Shown: one piece after another, positions 32,230-40,273 of the stretch
How the letters are laid out: every line of letters starts with the position of its first letter
Numbering within the stretch: position 1 is the first letter of the stretch
Source of the DNA: JAGRMG01 sp047975215
Lineage (GTDB): Bacteria > Pseudomonadota > Alphaproteobacteria > Rhodobacterales > Rhodobacteraceae
DNA: 64,000 bases
Reading direction: 5' to 3'
Assembly (NCBI GenBank): GCA_047975215.1
Contig: JBKEDD010000090.1
Span: 1 to 64,000, forward strand
Notes under the pieces: generated by a model
The model's input: the letters and a program-made list of their open reading frames with translations, nothing else
What the model was told of the DNA's origin: nothing
The model's database searches: none
Made by a program: the position numbers and the translations under genes

Positions 32230-32822
32230 CACTCGACCGGTTCTATCCCATCTTCGACCACACCGACTGGCTGCGCCGGATGCTGCCCCTGAAGGTGAAG
32301 CTGGTGCAGCTGCGTTTGAAGGATCAACCCGACGCGGTTGTCCGGGAGCAGATCGCGCTTGCGCGTGAATTGTGCCGCGATCATGGTGCAGTGCTGGTGG
32401 TGAACGACTATTGGCAGGCGGCAATTGACCTGGGCTGCGACTGGGTTCATCTGGGGCAGGAGGATCTGGACGGGGCAGATCTGAAAGCCATGCGTGGCGC
32501 CGGTTTGAAACTGGGTGTTTCGACCCATGACGATGACGAGCTTGAAAGGGTTCTGTCGATACAGCCGGATTACATCGCCCTCGGGCCGGTCTATCCGACG
32601 ATCCTGAAAAAGATGAAGTGGCACCAGCAGGGCCTGCCGCGTGTCACGGAATGGAAAGCGCGGGTGGGCGACATTCCTCTCGTCGGTATCGGCGGGATGT
32701 CGGTCGAACGTGCCGCAGGCGTGTTCGAGGCCGGGGCAGATATCGTTTCCGTCGTAACTGACATCACCCTGAACGACGACCCCGAGGCCCGGGTGCGGCA
32801 ATGGATCGATGCTACGCGATGA
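32226..32822 (+). CDS. thiE: Thiamine-phosphate synthase
   Basis: A 198-residue TIM barrel, slightly short for ThiE (~210). Present are LVQLRLKD, VVNDYWQAAIDLGCDWVHLG (pyrophosphate and magnesium site), ALGPVYPT and GIGGMSVERAAGVFEAGADI. It couples HMP-PP with thiazole phosphate to give thiamine phosphate. It overlaps both neighbours by 4 bp. The shortened N-terminus starts directly at the first barrel strand. Confidence 0.93.
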   Translation: MTLDRFYPIFDHTDWLRRMLPLKVKLVQLRLKDQPDAVVREQIALARELCRDHGAVLVVNDYWQAAIDLGCDWVHLGQEDLDGADLKAMRGAGLKLGVSTHDDDELERVLSIQPDYIALGPVYPTILKKMKWHQQGLPRVTEWKARVGDIPLVGIGGMSVERAAGVFEAGADIVSVVTDITLNDDPEARVRQWIDATR

Positions 32823-33775
32823 GCCGCTATGCCCGCCAGACGATCTTGCCCGAGATCGGCGAAAAGGGACAGCACCGTCTGGCCGAGGCCAGGGTTCTTG
32901 TGGTGGGCGCGGGTGGTTTGGCCGCGCCGGCCTTGCCCATTCTGGCCGGGGCGGGGGTAGGGCATCTGACGATTGTCGATGGCGATACGGTCGCGCTGTC
33001 CAATCTGCACCGTCAAACCCTGTTCACCGAGGCGGATAGCGGCCAACCCAAGGCCGTTGTGGCGGCAGAACGCTGCCGGGCGATCAATGGCCACATTACC
33101 GTCAAAGCCCTGGTCAACAGCATCACCCCGGCGAGCGCCGCAGATCTGATACGCCAATTCGATGTCGTGCTGGATTGCGCCGACAGCTATGCAGTCAGCT
33201 ACCTTCTAAGCGACCTGTGCCTGGCACGGACGATTCCGCTGATCAGCGCCTCGGTTCTGGGGCTTGGCGGCTATGTCGGGGGCTATTGCGGGTCCGCCCC
33301 GTCTGTGCGCGCCGTTTTTCCCGACGCGCCGGACAGCGGGGCAAGTTGCGAATCCGCCGGTGTCCTGGGCCCGGTGGTCGGGGTCATCGGCATGATGCAG
33401 GCGCAGATGGCGCTCAACTTCTTGCTGTCGATCGATCCTTCACCCCTGGGGCAAGTGGTGCACTATGACGGGCGCGGCCTCCGCGCGTCAGGCTTCCGCT
33501 TTGACCATGCCCCGGAACCCAACGCGCCGTTGCGCTTTGTCGCGGCATCGGACTTGAGCGATCGGGACCGGATCGTTGATCTGCGAGAAGATGGCCCGCT
33601 GTTGCATCCGCAGGCCCAACGCCTCACCGCCGAGGACATCGCAGGCGATCTTCCTCTCACCGACACACGGCTGGTCCTGTGTTGTGCCACGGGACTGCGG
33701 GCCTGGCGAGCGGCCGAATATCTCCGTGAAACATGGCCCGGCGAGATCGTTCTCGTCGCGGCTTCGGCCTCATGA
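32819..33775 (+). CDS. thiF: ThiS adenylyltransferase (ThiF/MoeB family)
   Basis: A 318-residue E1-like enzyme. YARQTILPEIGEKGQHRL opens it, VVGAGGLAAPALPILAGAGV is the ATP-binding loop, and DGDTVALSNLHRQTLF carries the catalytic arginine. The last ~70 residues resemble a rhodanese-type domain (LVLCCATGLRAWRAAEYL), as in MoeZ-like fusions that also supply the sulfur. It activates the ThiS C-terminus. Canonical zinc-binding CxxC pairs are not obvious, as in some ThiF proteins. Its position inside the operon supports ThiF rather than MoeB. Confidence 0.9.
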   Translation: MSRYARQTILPEIGEKGQHRLAEARVLVVGAGGLAAPALPILAGAGVGHLTIVDGDTVALSNLHRQTLFTEADSGQPKAVVAAERCRAINGHITVKALVNSITPASAADLIRQFDVVLDCADSYAVSYLLSDLCLARTIPLISASVLGLGGYVGGYCGSAPSVRAVFPDAPDSGASCESAGVLGPVVGVIGMMQAQMALNFLLSIDPSPLGQVVHYDGRGLRASGFRFDHAPEPNAPLRFVAASDLSDRDRIVDLREDGPLLHPQAQRLTAEDIAGDLPLTDTRLVLCCATGLRAWRAAEYLRETWPGEIVLVAASAS

Positions 33776-33794
33776 CGAACAGAAAGGACTCAAC

Positions 33795-34730
33795 ATGAAG
33801 CACCTGATCACGGCCATTGCTCTGCTGGCCGCCGCGCCAGCCATGGCGGCCGACAAGATGACCGTCCTGCTGGACTGGTTCGTCAATCCCGATCACGGGC
33901 CGATCATCATCGCGCAGGAAAACGGCTATTTCGCCGATGAGGGTCTTGAGGTCGAGGTGATCCCGCCCGCCGATCCCTCTGCTCCGCCCCGTCTGGTAGC
34001 CGCCGGGAAGGCCGATCTGGCGGTGTCCTATCAGCCCCAGTTGCACCTGCAGATCCACGAGGGCCTGCCGCTGAAACGCGTCGGTACGCTGGTGGCCACG
34101 CCGCTGAACTGCCTGCTGGTGCTCAAGGACGGGCCGATCGCCTCCCCCGCCGATCTGAAGGGCCGGAAAATCGGGTTCTCGGTGGCGGGTGTCGAAGAAG
34201 CGATCCTGAAAACTGTTCTGGGCAAATATGGCGTGACGCCGGACGATATCGAGATGATCAACGTCAATTTCTCGCTGTCACCGTCGCTGATGTCGGGGCA
34301 GGTCGATGCGGTGATCGGCGCCTTCCGCAATTTCGAACTGAACCAGATGGAGATCGAGGGCGTCGAAGGCCGGTGCTTCTACATCGAGGAAGAGGGCGTG
34401 CCATCCTATGACGAGTTGATCTATGTCGCCAATCCTGCCCGCATGGAGGCAGACAAGGTGGCGCGTTTCCTGGCGGCGACCGAGAAAGCCACCCAGTTCA
34501 TCGTCAACAACCCGGAGCGAAGCTGGAAGATATTTGCCGCCACCTCGACCGAGTTGCAGGACGAACTGAACGCGCGGGCCTGGATCGACACGCTGCCACG
34601 TTTCGCTCTGCGCCCGGCAGGATTTGACGCGGGCCGCTATGCCCGGTTCGAGGAGTTCCTGAAGGATAGCGGCATGATCGACAGCGTGAACCCGGTGGAT
34701 GCCATCACCCTCGATGTGACCGCGCGATGA
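33795..34730 (+). CDS. thiY: Thiamine-pyrimidine precursor binding protein
   Basis: A 311-residue NMT1/THI5-like periplasmic binding protein with a signal peptide (AIALLAAAPAMAA, cleaved near residue 19). The family motifs VLLDWFVNPDHGPIIIAQEN, FADEGLEVEVI and SYQPQLHLQIHEGLPLKRVG are intact. ThiY binds N-formyl-aminomethylpyrimidine or a related thiamine breakdown product for ThiXZ. AAAGGA precedes the ATG. It overlaps tenA by 4 bp. Confidence 0.9.
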   Translation: MKHLITAIALLAAAPAMAADKMTVLLDWFVNPDHGPIIIAQENGYFADEGLEVEVIPPADPSAPPRLVAAGKADLAVSYQPQLHLQIHEGLPLKRVGTLVATPLNCLLVLKDGPIASPADLKGRKIGFSVAGVEEAILKTVLGKYGVTPDDIEMINVNFSLSPSLMSGQVDAVIGAFRNFELNQMEIEGVEGRCFYIEEEGVPSYDELIYVANPARMEADKVARFLAATEKATQFIVNNPERSWKIFAATSTELQDELNARAWIDTLPRFALRPAGFDAGRYARFEEFLKDSGMIDSVNPVDAITLDVTAR

Positions 34731-35404
34731 GCGGCGATTATGGCCGCGCCTTCGCGCTGATGCGCGACCGGGCATCCGGGGTCTGGCGGGATTATACCCG
34801 CCACGCCTTTGTCGAAGGCATGAAGGACGGCACGTTGCCGCGCGCCGCCTTCCTGCATTACCTGCGGCAAGACTACGTATTCCTGATCCACTTCTCCCGG
34901 GCCTGGGCGCTGGCGGTTGTGAAATCGGAAACCCATGACGAGATGCTGACCGCCGTCGCTACCGTCAACGCACTGGTGGCCGAGGAAATGCAGCTGCATA
35001 TCGGTATCTGCAAAGCGGCCGGAATCACGCACGAGGCGCTCTTTGCCACCGCCGAGCGGGCTGAAAACCTGGCCTATACGCGCTATGTGCTGGAAGCGGG
35101 TTACAGCGGCGATCTGCTGGACCTGCTGGCGGCGCTGGTGCCTTGCGTGATGGGGTATGGCGAGATCGGCATGCGGCTGATGGCCGAGGCCACGTCGGAC
35201 AGATATGCGGACTGGATCGCCACCTATGCCGGTGACGAATATCAGGGCGCCTGCAAGGCGGTGGGTGCGATGCTCGACGCGGCGCTGGTCCGCCGCCTGG
35301 GGGAGGATTTCGACGCTTCGCCGCGTTGGGACCACCTCTGCGACCGGTTCCGTACCGCAACCGGGCTTGAGGTCAATTTCTGGCAGATGGGCCTGACCCC
35401 GTGA
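34727..35404 (+). CDS. tenA: Aminopyrimidine aminohydrolase (TenA, thiaminase II family)
   Basis: A 225-residue all-helical TenA. The nucleophilic cysteine is in LVPCVMGYGEIG near residue 137, with catalytic tyrosine/glutamate partners in the YAGDEYQGAC region. It converts aminomethylpyrimidine from degraded thiamine to HMP, which feeds ThiD. Placement between thiY and thiZ ties it to the salvage importer. The stop overlaps the GTG start of thiZ. Confidence 0.93.
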   Translation: MSGDYGRAFALMRDRASGVWRDYTRHAFVEGMKDGTLPRAAFLHYLRQDYVFLIHFSRAWALAVVKSETHDEMLTAVATVNALVAEEMQLHIGICKAAGITHEALFATAERAENLAYTRYVLEAGYSGDLLDLLAALVPCVMGYGEIGMRLMAEATSDRYADWIATYAGDEYQGACKAVGAMLDAALVRRLGEDFDASPRWDHLCDRFRTATGLEVNFWQMGLTP

Positions 35405-36129
35405 GTACCGCGCCCGGCATCACGGTGAAAGGGCAGGCGTCGATCCATGGCGCGCCGCTCTTCGCACCTCTGATGCTAGTACTGAATGCCGGGCAATGGA
35501 CTTGCCTTCTGGGCGGGTCCGGCGTGGGAAAATCCACCGTCCTGCGTCTGATCTCGGGTCTTCCCACCGGGGCGGACTTCGACGGCGATATCAGCGCCAC
35601 GGACGGCGGAGAGGTGGCGGAACGGGTCGCCTACATGGCGCAGGACGATCTGCTTTTGCCCTGGGCCAGCGTGGTTCGAAATATCCTTCTGGGATCGCGC
35701 CTGCGTGGCGAGGCAGAAGATACAGACAGGCTGGATCGCATCCTGAAACGGGTCGGGCTGAGCGATCATGCCGACAAGAAACCGGCAGAGCTTTCGGGGG
35801 GGCAACGCCAACGGGTGGCGCTGGCGCGCACGTTGATGGAAGATAAACCCGTCATCCTTCTGGATGAACCATTCTCGGCGCTGGACGCGCAAACCCGCGC
35901 CGCGATGCAGGATCTGGCCGTGGAACTCCTGCATGGCAAGACCGTTCTGATCGTCACCCATGACCCGGCCGAGGCCGCGCGTCTCGGGCAGGCCATCATC
36001 GTCATGCACCCGGACGGGTTGCAGCCGTTTCCACTCCCCAAATCCGCAATTCCCCGCCCGATTGATGATCTGGAAACCTTGGAATGTCAGGCGTTGTTGT
36101 TGCGCCGACTGCGGCAGGGCGCCCAATGA
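35401..36129 (+). CDS. thiZ: Thiamine-precursor ABC transporter ATPase
   Basis: A 242-residue ABC ATPase of the nitrate/taurine type: Walker A GGSGVGKST, Q-loop MAQDDLLLPW, signature LSGGQRQRVALART and Walker B VILLDEPFSALD. It starts with GTG at 35401, overlapping the tenA stop, and overlaps thiX by 4 bp. It powers uptake of the pyrimidine precursor bound by ThiY. Confidence 0.9.
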   Translation: MSTAPGITVKGQASIHGAPLFAPLMLVLNAGQWTCLLGGSGVGKSTVLRLISGLPTGADFDGDISATDGGEVAERVAYMAQDDLLLPWASVVRNILLGSRLRGEAEDTDRLDRILKRVGLSDHADKKPAELSGGQRQRVALARTLMEDKPVILLDEPFSALDAQTRAAMQDLAVELLHGKTVLIVTHDPAEAARLGQAIIVMHPDGLQPFPLPKSAIPRPIDDLETLECQALLLRRLRQGAQ

Positions 36130-36863
36130 AACTGTTGCCCGCTGTCGCCGCGACCGCCTTTGCCCTGCTTTTGTGGCAGATCGTTGTCAGCGCGACCGGT
36201 CTGCCGAAATTCATCCTGCCGGGTCCGGCGCTGGTGGCCGAAACCTGGTGGCAAAACCGCGCAGTGATTGCTGAGCATACGCTGATTACCGCGATGGAAG
36301 TCCTGATCGGTCTGGCGATCGGATCGGCGCTGGGGGTGGTGACGGCCATTCAACTGGCGACATCGCGCATGGCACGCGTGCTGGTGCAGCCGATCCTCGT
36401 GTTCACACAGGCCCTGCCGGTCTTTGCGCTTGCCCCGATCCTGACCCTCTGGCTCGGCTTCGGATTGTGGTCGAAGGTCTTCATGGCGGTGCTCATTATC
36501 TATTTCCCCGTCACGTCTGCCTTTTTCGACGGGCTGATGAGAACGCCACAGGGCTATCTGGATCTTGCGCGAACGATGCAGGCCAGCCCTTCGCGCGTTC
36601 TTTGGCATATCCGGGTGCCCGCAGCGTTGCCCTCATTGGCATCCGGTCTCAGGCTGGCAGCCGTCTACGCCCCCATCGGTGCCGTGATCGGCGAATGGGT
36701 CGGCGCGTCGCGTGGGCTAGGCTATTTGATGCTGCTGGCAAACGGACGGGCCAAGACCGAGCTGATGTTCGCCGCCATGCTGACTTTGGGTGTGTTTTCA
36801 GTCCTTCTGCATTTTGCCATTGTCCAGCTGACCCGTGGGTTTGGTGACAAGAACTGCAAGTGA
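36126..36863 (+). CDS. thiX: Thiamine-precursor ABC transporter permease
   Basis: A 245-residue inner-membrane permease of the SsuC/TauC type with about six helices and the ATPase-docking loop DLARTMQASPSRVLWHIRVP. The start at 36126 overlaps the thiZ stop; a longer frame at 36084 is shadow. It is the last gene of the riboswitch-led operon, and no clear terminator follows. Confidence 0.9.
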   Translation: MKLLPAVAATAFALLLWQIVVSATGLPKFILPGPALVAETWWQNRAVIAEHTLITAMEVLIGLAIGSALGVVTAIQLATSRMARVLVQPILVFTQALPVFALAPILTLWLGFGLWSKVFMAVLIIYFPVTSAFFDGLMRTPQGYLDLARTMQASPSRVLWHIRVPAALPSLASGLRLAAVYAPIGAVIGEWVGASRGLGYLMLLANGRAKTELMFAAMLTLGVFSVLLHFAIVQLTRGFGDKNCK

Positions 36864-37021
36864 CAATGTGGCTGAAAGGTACAAAGGTACTCGTGTCGGC
36901 GGCGAACGCCGGACGAGGCATATTGGACCGGCTCGGAAGGGCAAAAAGCAGCACGAGACCTAAACCCGAAACACCTTGGATCAGCCGCTGGGATGCCAGG
37001 AAAATCGGGGCCACTTCATCG

Positions 37022-37163
37022 AGCGCGCCAAACATCGCGCCGCGAACGGTATGTGGTTGCCATCCGGTGGCTGTGACGATCTCGTCGATGGTGGCACCAC
37101 CGTCGGCGCGGAGCATCTCGATCAGCTTGGCATGTTTCGTTCCGAGTTGGCTCGCTCCACGAA
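37022..37163 (-). pseudogene. DUF3489-domain protein fragment
   Basis: The minus strand reads GTKHAKLIEMLRADGGATID then EIVTATGWQPHTVRGAMFGA. This is the helix-turn-helix-like core of DUF3489 proteins, common on alphaproteobacterial mobile elements. The gene is cut on both sides. Bases 36864-37021 continue the minus-strand frame without recognisable homology. Confidence 0.6.
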
Positions 37164-39137
37164 TTACCTGTAGTGGAATATTCTGACTATACGTCGAATA
37201 GGCTCAGTCATTCGCCAAGTGGTGCTGCCCAAGAGGGCCTGATTTAAGCCCTCACTCACTTTTCTAGCTTCGATTTCCGCTGCATTTTTTTCTTGCAAGC
37301 TTTGCATTTCTTTTTTTGCAGTGGCCAGTGCCTTCTCCAGTTCGCCGACCCGCGCCTGCGCAGAGGTTCGGGCCTGAGCTTCTTTCGCCTTGTGCGTCTG
37401 TACCTTCTGTAGCTCATCGCGCGTATCGGTCAGGGCCTTCTCCAGCTCGCCGACCCGCGCCTGCGCGGCGGTTCGGGCCTGGGCTTCTTCCGCCTTGTGC
37501 GCCTGCACCTTCTGCAACTCATTGCGCGTATCGGTCAGGGCCTTCTCCAACTCGTTTGCGCGCGTTTGGGATACGCGTCCTGCTTCTATGCCAAGGTTAT
37601 TTTTCTGTAACTTCAGTTCTATTGTCTCTGAAAGTTGGGTTGAGATGAACCTTGTCATGGCGGTGAGATGCCGCTTTTCGAGATTTGACCGCTTTGTATT
37701 TCTATCATTTTCGTTTTTCATATTCTCAAAATCAATTTTGAGGTTTGAAAACAACCGGCCCGCCTCTAGGAATTTCTCGTGGTAGTCGTCTGCTTCCGCG
37801 CGTTTTTGCGCAAGCTTGCTGCGCAGTTGATCATTTTCACTTTCACTTGAACGAGCGACCCGCTCCAGGGCGTCATATTCGCGTTGCAAGGCTTCTATTC
37901 GCTTCTCGAAATCGCTGGATAGCTCCGCAGCCTTTGCCTCGCGACTCGCGATATCTTCTCTTGCGCCAGCTCGCTCAGTTTCGATCTCTTTCTCCAGTTC
38001 GCCGACCCGCGCCTGCGCAGCGGTTCGGGCCTGAGCTTCTTCCGCCTTGTGCATCTGCGCCTTCCGCACCTCGTCGCGCGCATCGCTCAGTGCCTTCGCC
38101 AGTTCGCCCACCCGTGCCTGCGCGGCGGTTCGGGTCAGTTGTTCCATGCGGCTGCTTTCCGCATTGGTTGCTGCCGTCGCCTCGGCCTCTGCAGAGGCGA
38201 CCTCAAGTTCTGAGATGCGCTTGTTCAGAATGTCGATCCGCAGGTGCTGTTCCTGATTGTGCCAAATCGCTGAGCCGACGGTCGCACTTGCCTCCTCAAT
38301 CGCCTTGCGGAGCCGGTCGAGACGCTCGTAGTCATCGCAGTTCTCTCCGTCAGAGGCCCAACCTTCGAGGATCTCGAAGGTTTCCGCGACGCCTTCGGGA
38401 AGCGCGGACAGGCGGCCGACCTCGGTCGTCGATTGCGGGAAATGCTGCAGGTCCTTGGTCAGGAAGTCCTGGACATCCTTGAAGGCGGATTTCGGGTTGC
38501 GTGGCCATTTCAGGTTCAGTGTCGAGCCGACCTGCGTGACAACGTCGACCCAATCGGTCATCAACCGCTCGTAGGAGGTAAACATGCGCGCCTGCCCGCG
38601 GCTTGCCGCTTCGGCTTCGAGAACGTGGCGCAGCCACAGGAGCAGTGCATATTCCGTCTCGTAGTTCGCCCAGCGGTTCAATGAGGCCGCAACGTCGAGC
38701 GGGTGCCGGTGCGTGCACACATGAACCGGTGTACATCCTGCTTCGGCAAGGGCCTTGTGCCAGAACGGAAGCAGGCGGCACACACGAGGATCCTTCATGA
38801 CAAAGAGCCGCGAGCGGCCATATTCCTCGTGGATGACCTCAACCGCGCGCTCCAGAAATTCCGCAGCCGTGGGTGAGGCGAACCAGTCGGATGGAACAGG
38901 ATTGTAGCTAAACCACCTGTGACCCGCTGAACCGAGAAGCTCTTCATTGAGATATGTCAGCTTGGTCGACTCGAAAAACCCCTTCGGGTTTATTTCGTCT
39001 GGTTCCATTAGGGCCCGCGGCAAATCCGCTCCCATCTGGGCCAGTACGCCCGAGAGCGCCGAAGTACCCGAACGGTGCATGCCCAGCACGATCAGCGCCG
39101 TGCGCGAGGAAGGGTGGGTTTTCTGTTTCTTTGCCAT
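37164..39137 (-). CDS. Sulfotransferase with long repetitive coiled coil
   Basis: This 657-residue protein has two parts. Residues ~12-260 are a sulfotransferase domain: LIVLGMHRSGTSALSGVL is the 5'-phosphosulfate loop of the PAPS site and FVMKDPRVCRLLPFWHKAL the 3'-phosphate-binding motif. From ~290 to the end it is an almost unbroken coiled coil with heptads, including 35-residue repeats (ARTAAQARVGELEKAL and so on). The final TTWRMTEPIRRIVRIF resembles the tail of polysaccharide glycosyltransferases and may touch the membrane. The likely role is sulfation of a surface polysaccharide with the coil acting as scaffold; this is inferred from the neighbouring epimerase and glycosyltransferase. 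The ATG at 39137 is preferred; a GTG at 39185 would add 16 residues. Confidence 0.82.
   Translation of the reverse strand: MAKKQKTHPSSRTALIVLGMHRSGTSALSGVLAQMGADLPRALMEPDEINPKGFFESTKLTYLNEELLGSAGHRWFSYNPVPSDWFASPTAAEFLERAVEVIHEEYGRSRLFVMKDPRVCRLLPFWHKALAEAGCTPVHVCTHRHPLDVAASLNRWANYETEYALLLWLRHVLEAEAASRGQARMFTSYERLMTDWVDVVTQVGSTLNLKWPRNPKSAFKDVQDFLTKDLQHFPQSTTEVGRLSALPEGVAETFEILEGWASDGENCDDYERLDRLRKAIEEASATVGSAIWHNQEQHLRIDILNKRISELEVASAEAEATAATNAESSRMEQLTRTAAQARVGELAKALSDARDEVRKAQMHKAEEAQARTAAQARVGELEKEIETERAGAREDIASREAKAAELSSDFEKRIEALQREYDALERVARSSESENDQLRSKLAQKRAEADDYHEKFLEAGRLFSNLKIDFENMKNENDRNTKRSNLEKRHLTAMTRFISTQLSETIELKLQKNNLGIEAGRVSQTRANELEKALTDTRNELQKVQAHKAEEAQARTAAQARVGELEKALTDTRDELQKVQTHKAKEAQARTSAQARVGELEKALATAKKEMQSLQEKNAAEIEARKVSEGLNQALLGSTTWRMTEPIRRIVRIFHYR
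37331..37555. repeat. Tandem 105-bp repeat within the coiled-coil coding region
   Basis: Units start at 37331, 37436 and 37541 (the last partial), each beginning CCTTCTCCA and encoding 35 residues. A further one to one-and-a-half copies lie at ~37991-38135. The length is a multiple of 7 residues (35), so copy-number change would preserve the coiled-coil register. Confidence 0.8.
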
Positions 39138-39263
39138 GGTCTTGATTCCAGTCGTGACCGCGTCAGAGGCCCGGGAAGGGGGCACAAGCCGGTTGTCGAA
39201 GCAGTTCCGGCGTGCTGGCCGTATTGTCGATGGGCGGGCGCGAACTCATCCGGACCAACACAG

Positions 39264-40265
39264 TCATTTGTCCTGCTTTCCTGCCTCCAGCGTTCTGACG
39301 AGATGCTCCAAATGGGTGATGCGGTCGGCCTGTTGCATGACAATCTGTAGGACATGATCCAGTGCGCGATGTCGCATCTCTTCGGTATCAACCGTTTTAT
39401 GCCCGGGCGCCGGGCCGCTGAGCAGGTCAATGCCAAGATGCTTCTTTAACTCTTCGAAAGTTCCGGCTTTCTCGGCCACGATGGCCTCGGTTTGCGTATA
39501 GGTGAAGCTGCTCTGGACCAGGTCTGCTATCTTGGGAGAGCGCGTGAAATCGAGCTGCCGAAAGGCGTGATTGAACAGGTCCGGAAGTGCTTGCTCCGGG
39601 AGGCGGGTGTTATAAATGGCGCGCAGAAGGCTTTCGCTGGTCTCGAGTCGTTCCAAGGAACGGCCTTCCGGAACCCGCATAGTGACACCGAGTACGTCGG
39701 CGAAATCCAGAACCACGTTATCAGACTTCGAAAACGACCGAACGGTCATGATATCGCTGTATTCCCGATGCCAAGCGTGCAGATCATCATACATTTCCAG
39801 CAACTTGCGCCCACCTTCAACATAGGATGGAAGTGGGCCGGAACAGGTCTTGTGATACACAAACCACTGATTGTAGGCGGAGGGCAGCCAGTCTCTCGGA
39901 TCTCTGACATAGGCGATCAATCGAACCGCTACTTTCTGTCTCAGGCTCGAAATGAACGGAATCAACGTACGATGCTGTTGCAGCAAGGATTCATTTGACA
40001 ACAGAAAGCGCGGTATTCCGCTGCTAGCCTGTTTCTGTTGCAAGGCATCTAGAAACAGATCCGCCACAGCATCAGGACGTTCCACAGACGACGCGAAGAA
40101 GGTTCGCTGCAGGTCGTTGCTGTTCAATTCGGGGTCGATCAGATCGAACAACATCCCCAAATAGTCGACTCCCTGTGCCCGCAAGCTCTCGGCGTTCTCA
40201 CGGATGGCCTTCTGGATCGACGTTGTTCCCGTCTTCCCCATGCCGATATGTAGGATGAGTTCCAT
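39264..40265 (-). CDS. Sulfotransferase-like protein
   Basis: A 333-residue protein starting MELILHIGMGKTGTTSIQKA, the 5'-phosphosulfate-binding loop of PAPS-dependent sulfotransferases. AVRLIAYVRDPRDWLPSAYN is the 3'-phosphate motif (RDP plus serine). The ATG at 40265 is chosen because the domain starts there; longer upstream frames are shadow. It lies 8 bases after the glycosyltransferase stop, so they are probably translated together. It should transfer sulfate from PAPS to a sugar or lipid acceptor; the acceptor is unknown. The C-terminal ~60 residues are helical. Confidence 0.82.
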   Translation of the reverse strand: MELILHIGMGKTGTTSIQKAIRENAESLRAQGVDYLGMLFDLIDPELNSNDLQRTFFASSVERPDAVADLFLDALQQKQASSGIPRFLLSNESLLQQHRTLIPFISSLRQKVAVRLIAYVRDPRDWLPSAYNQWFVYHKTCSGPLPSYVEGGRKLLEMYDDLHAWHREYSDIMTVRSFSKSDNVVLDFADVLGVTMRVPEGRSLERLETSESLLRAIYNTRLPEQALPDLFNHAFRQLDFTRSPKIADLVQSSFTYTQTEAIVAEKAGTFEELKKHLGIDLLSGPAPGHKTVDTEEMRHRALDHVLQIVMQQADRITHLEHLVRTLEAGKQDK

Positions 40266-40273
40266 GGTTCGCG

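Noticed and set aside
30109..32424. 771-codon open frame on the minus strand
   Set aside because: It lies entirely antisense to thiD, thiO, thiS, thiG and thiE, has no family motifs and a composition typical of antisense shadow in GC-rich DNA.
37331..38135. Regularly spaced repeats read as a possible CRISPR array
   Set aside because: The 105-bp units are contiguous protein-coding repeats in frame with a coiled coil, without spacers.
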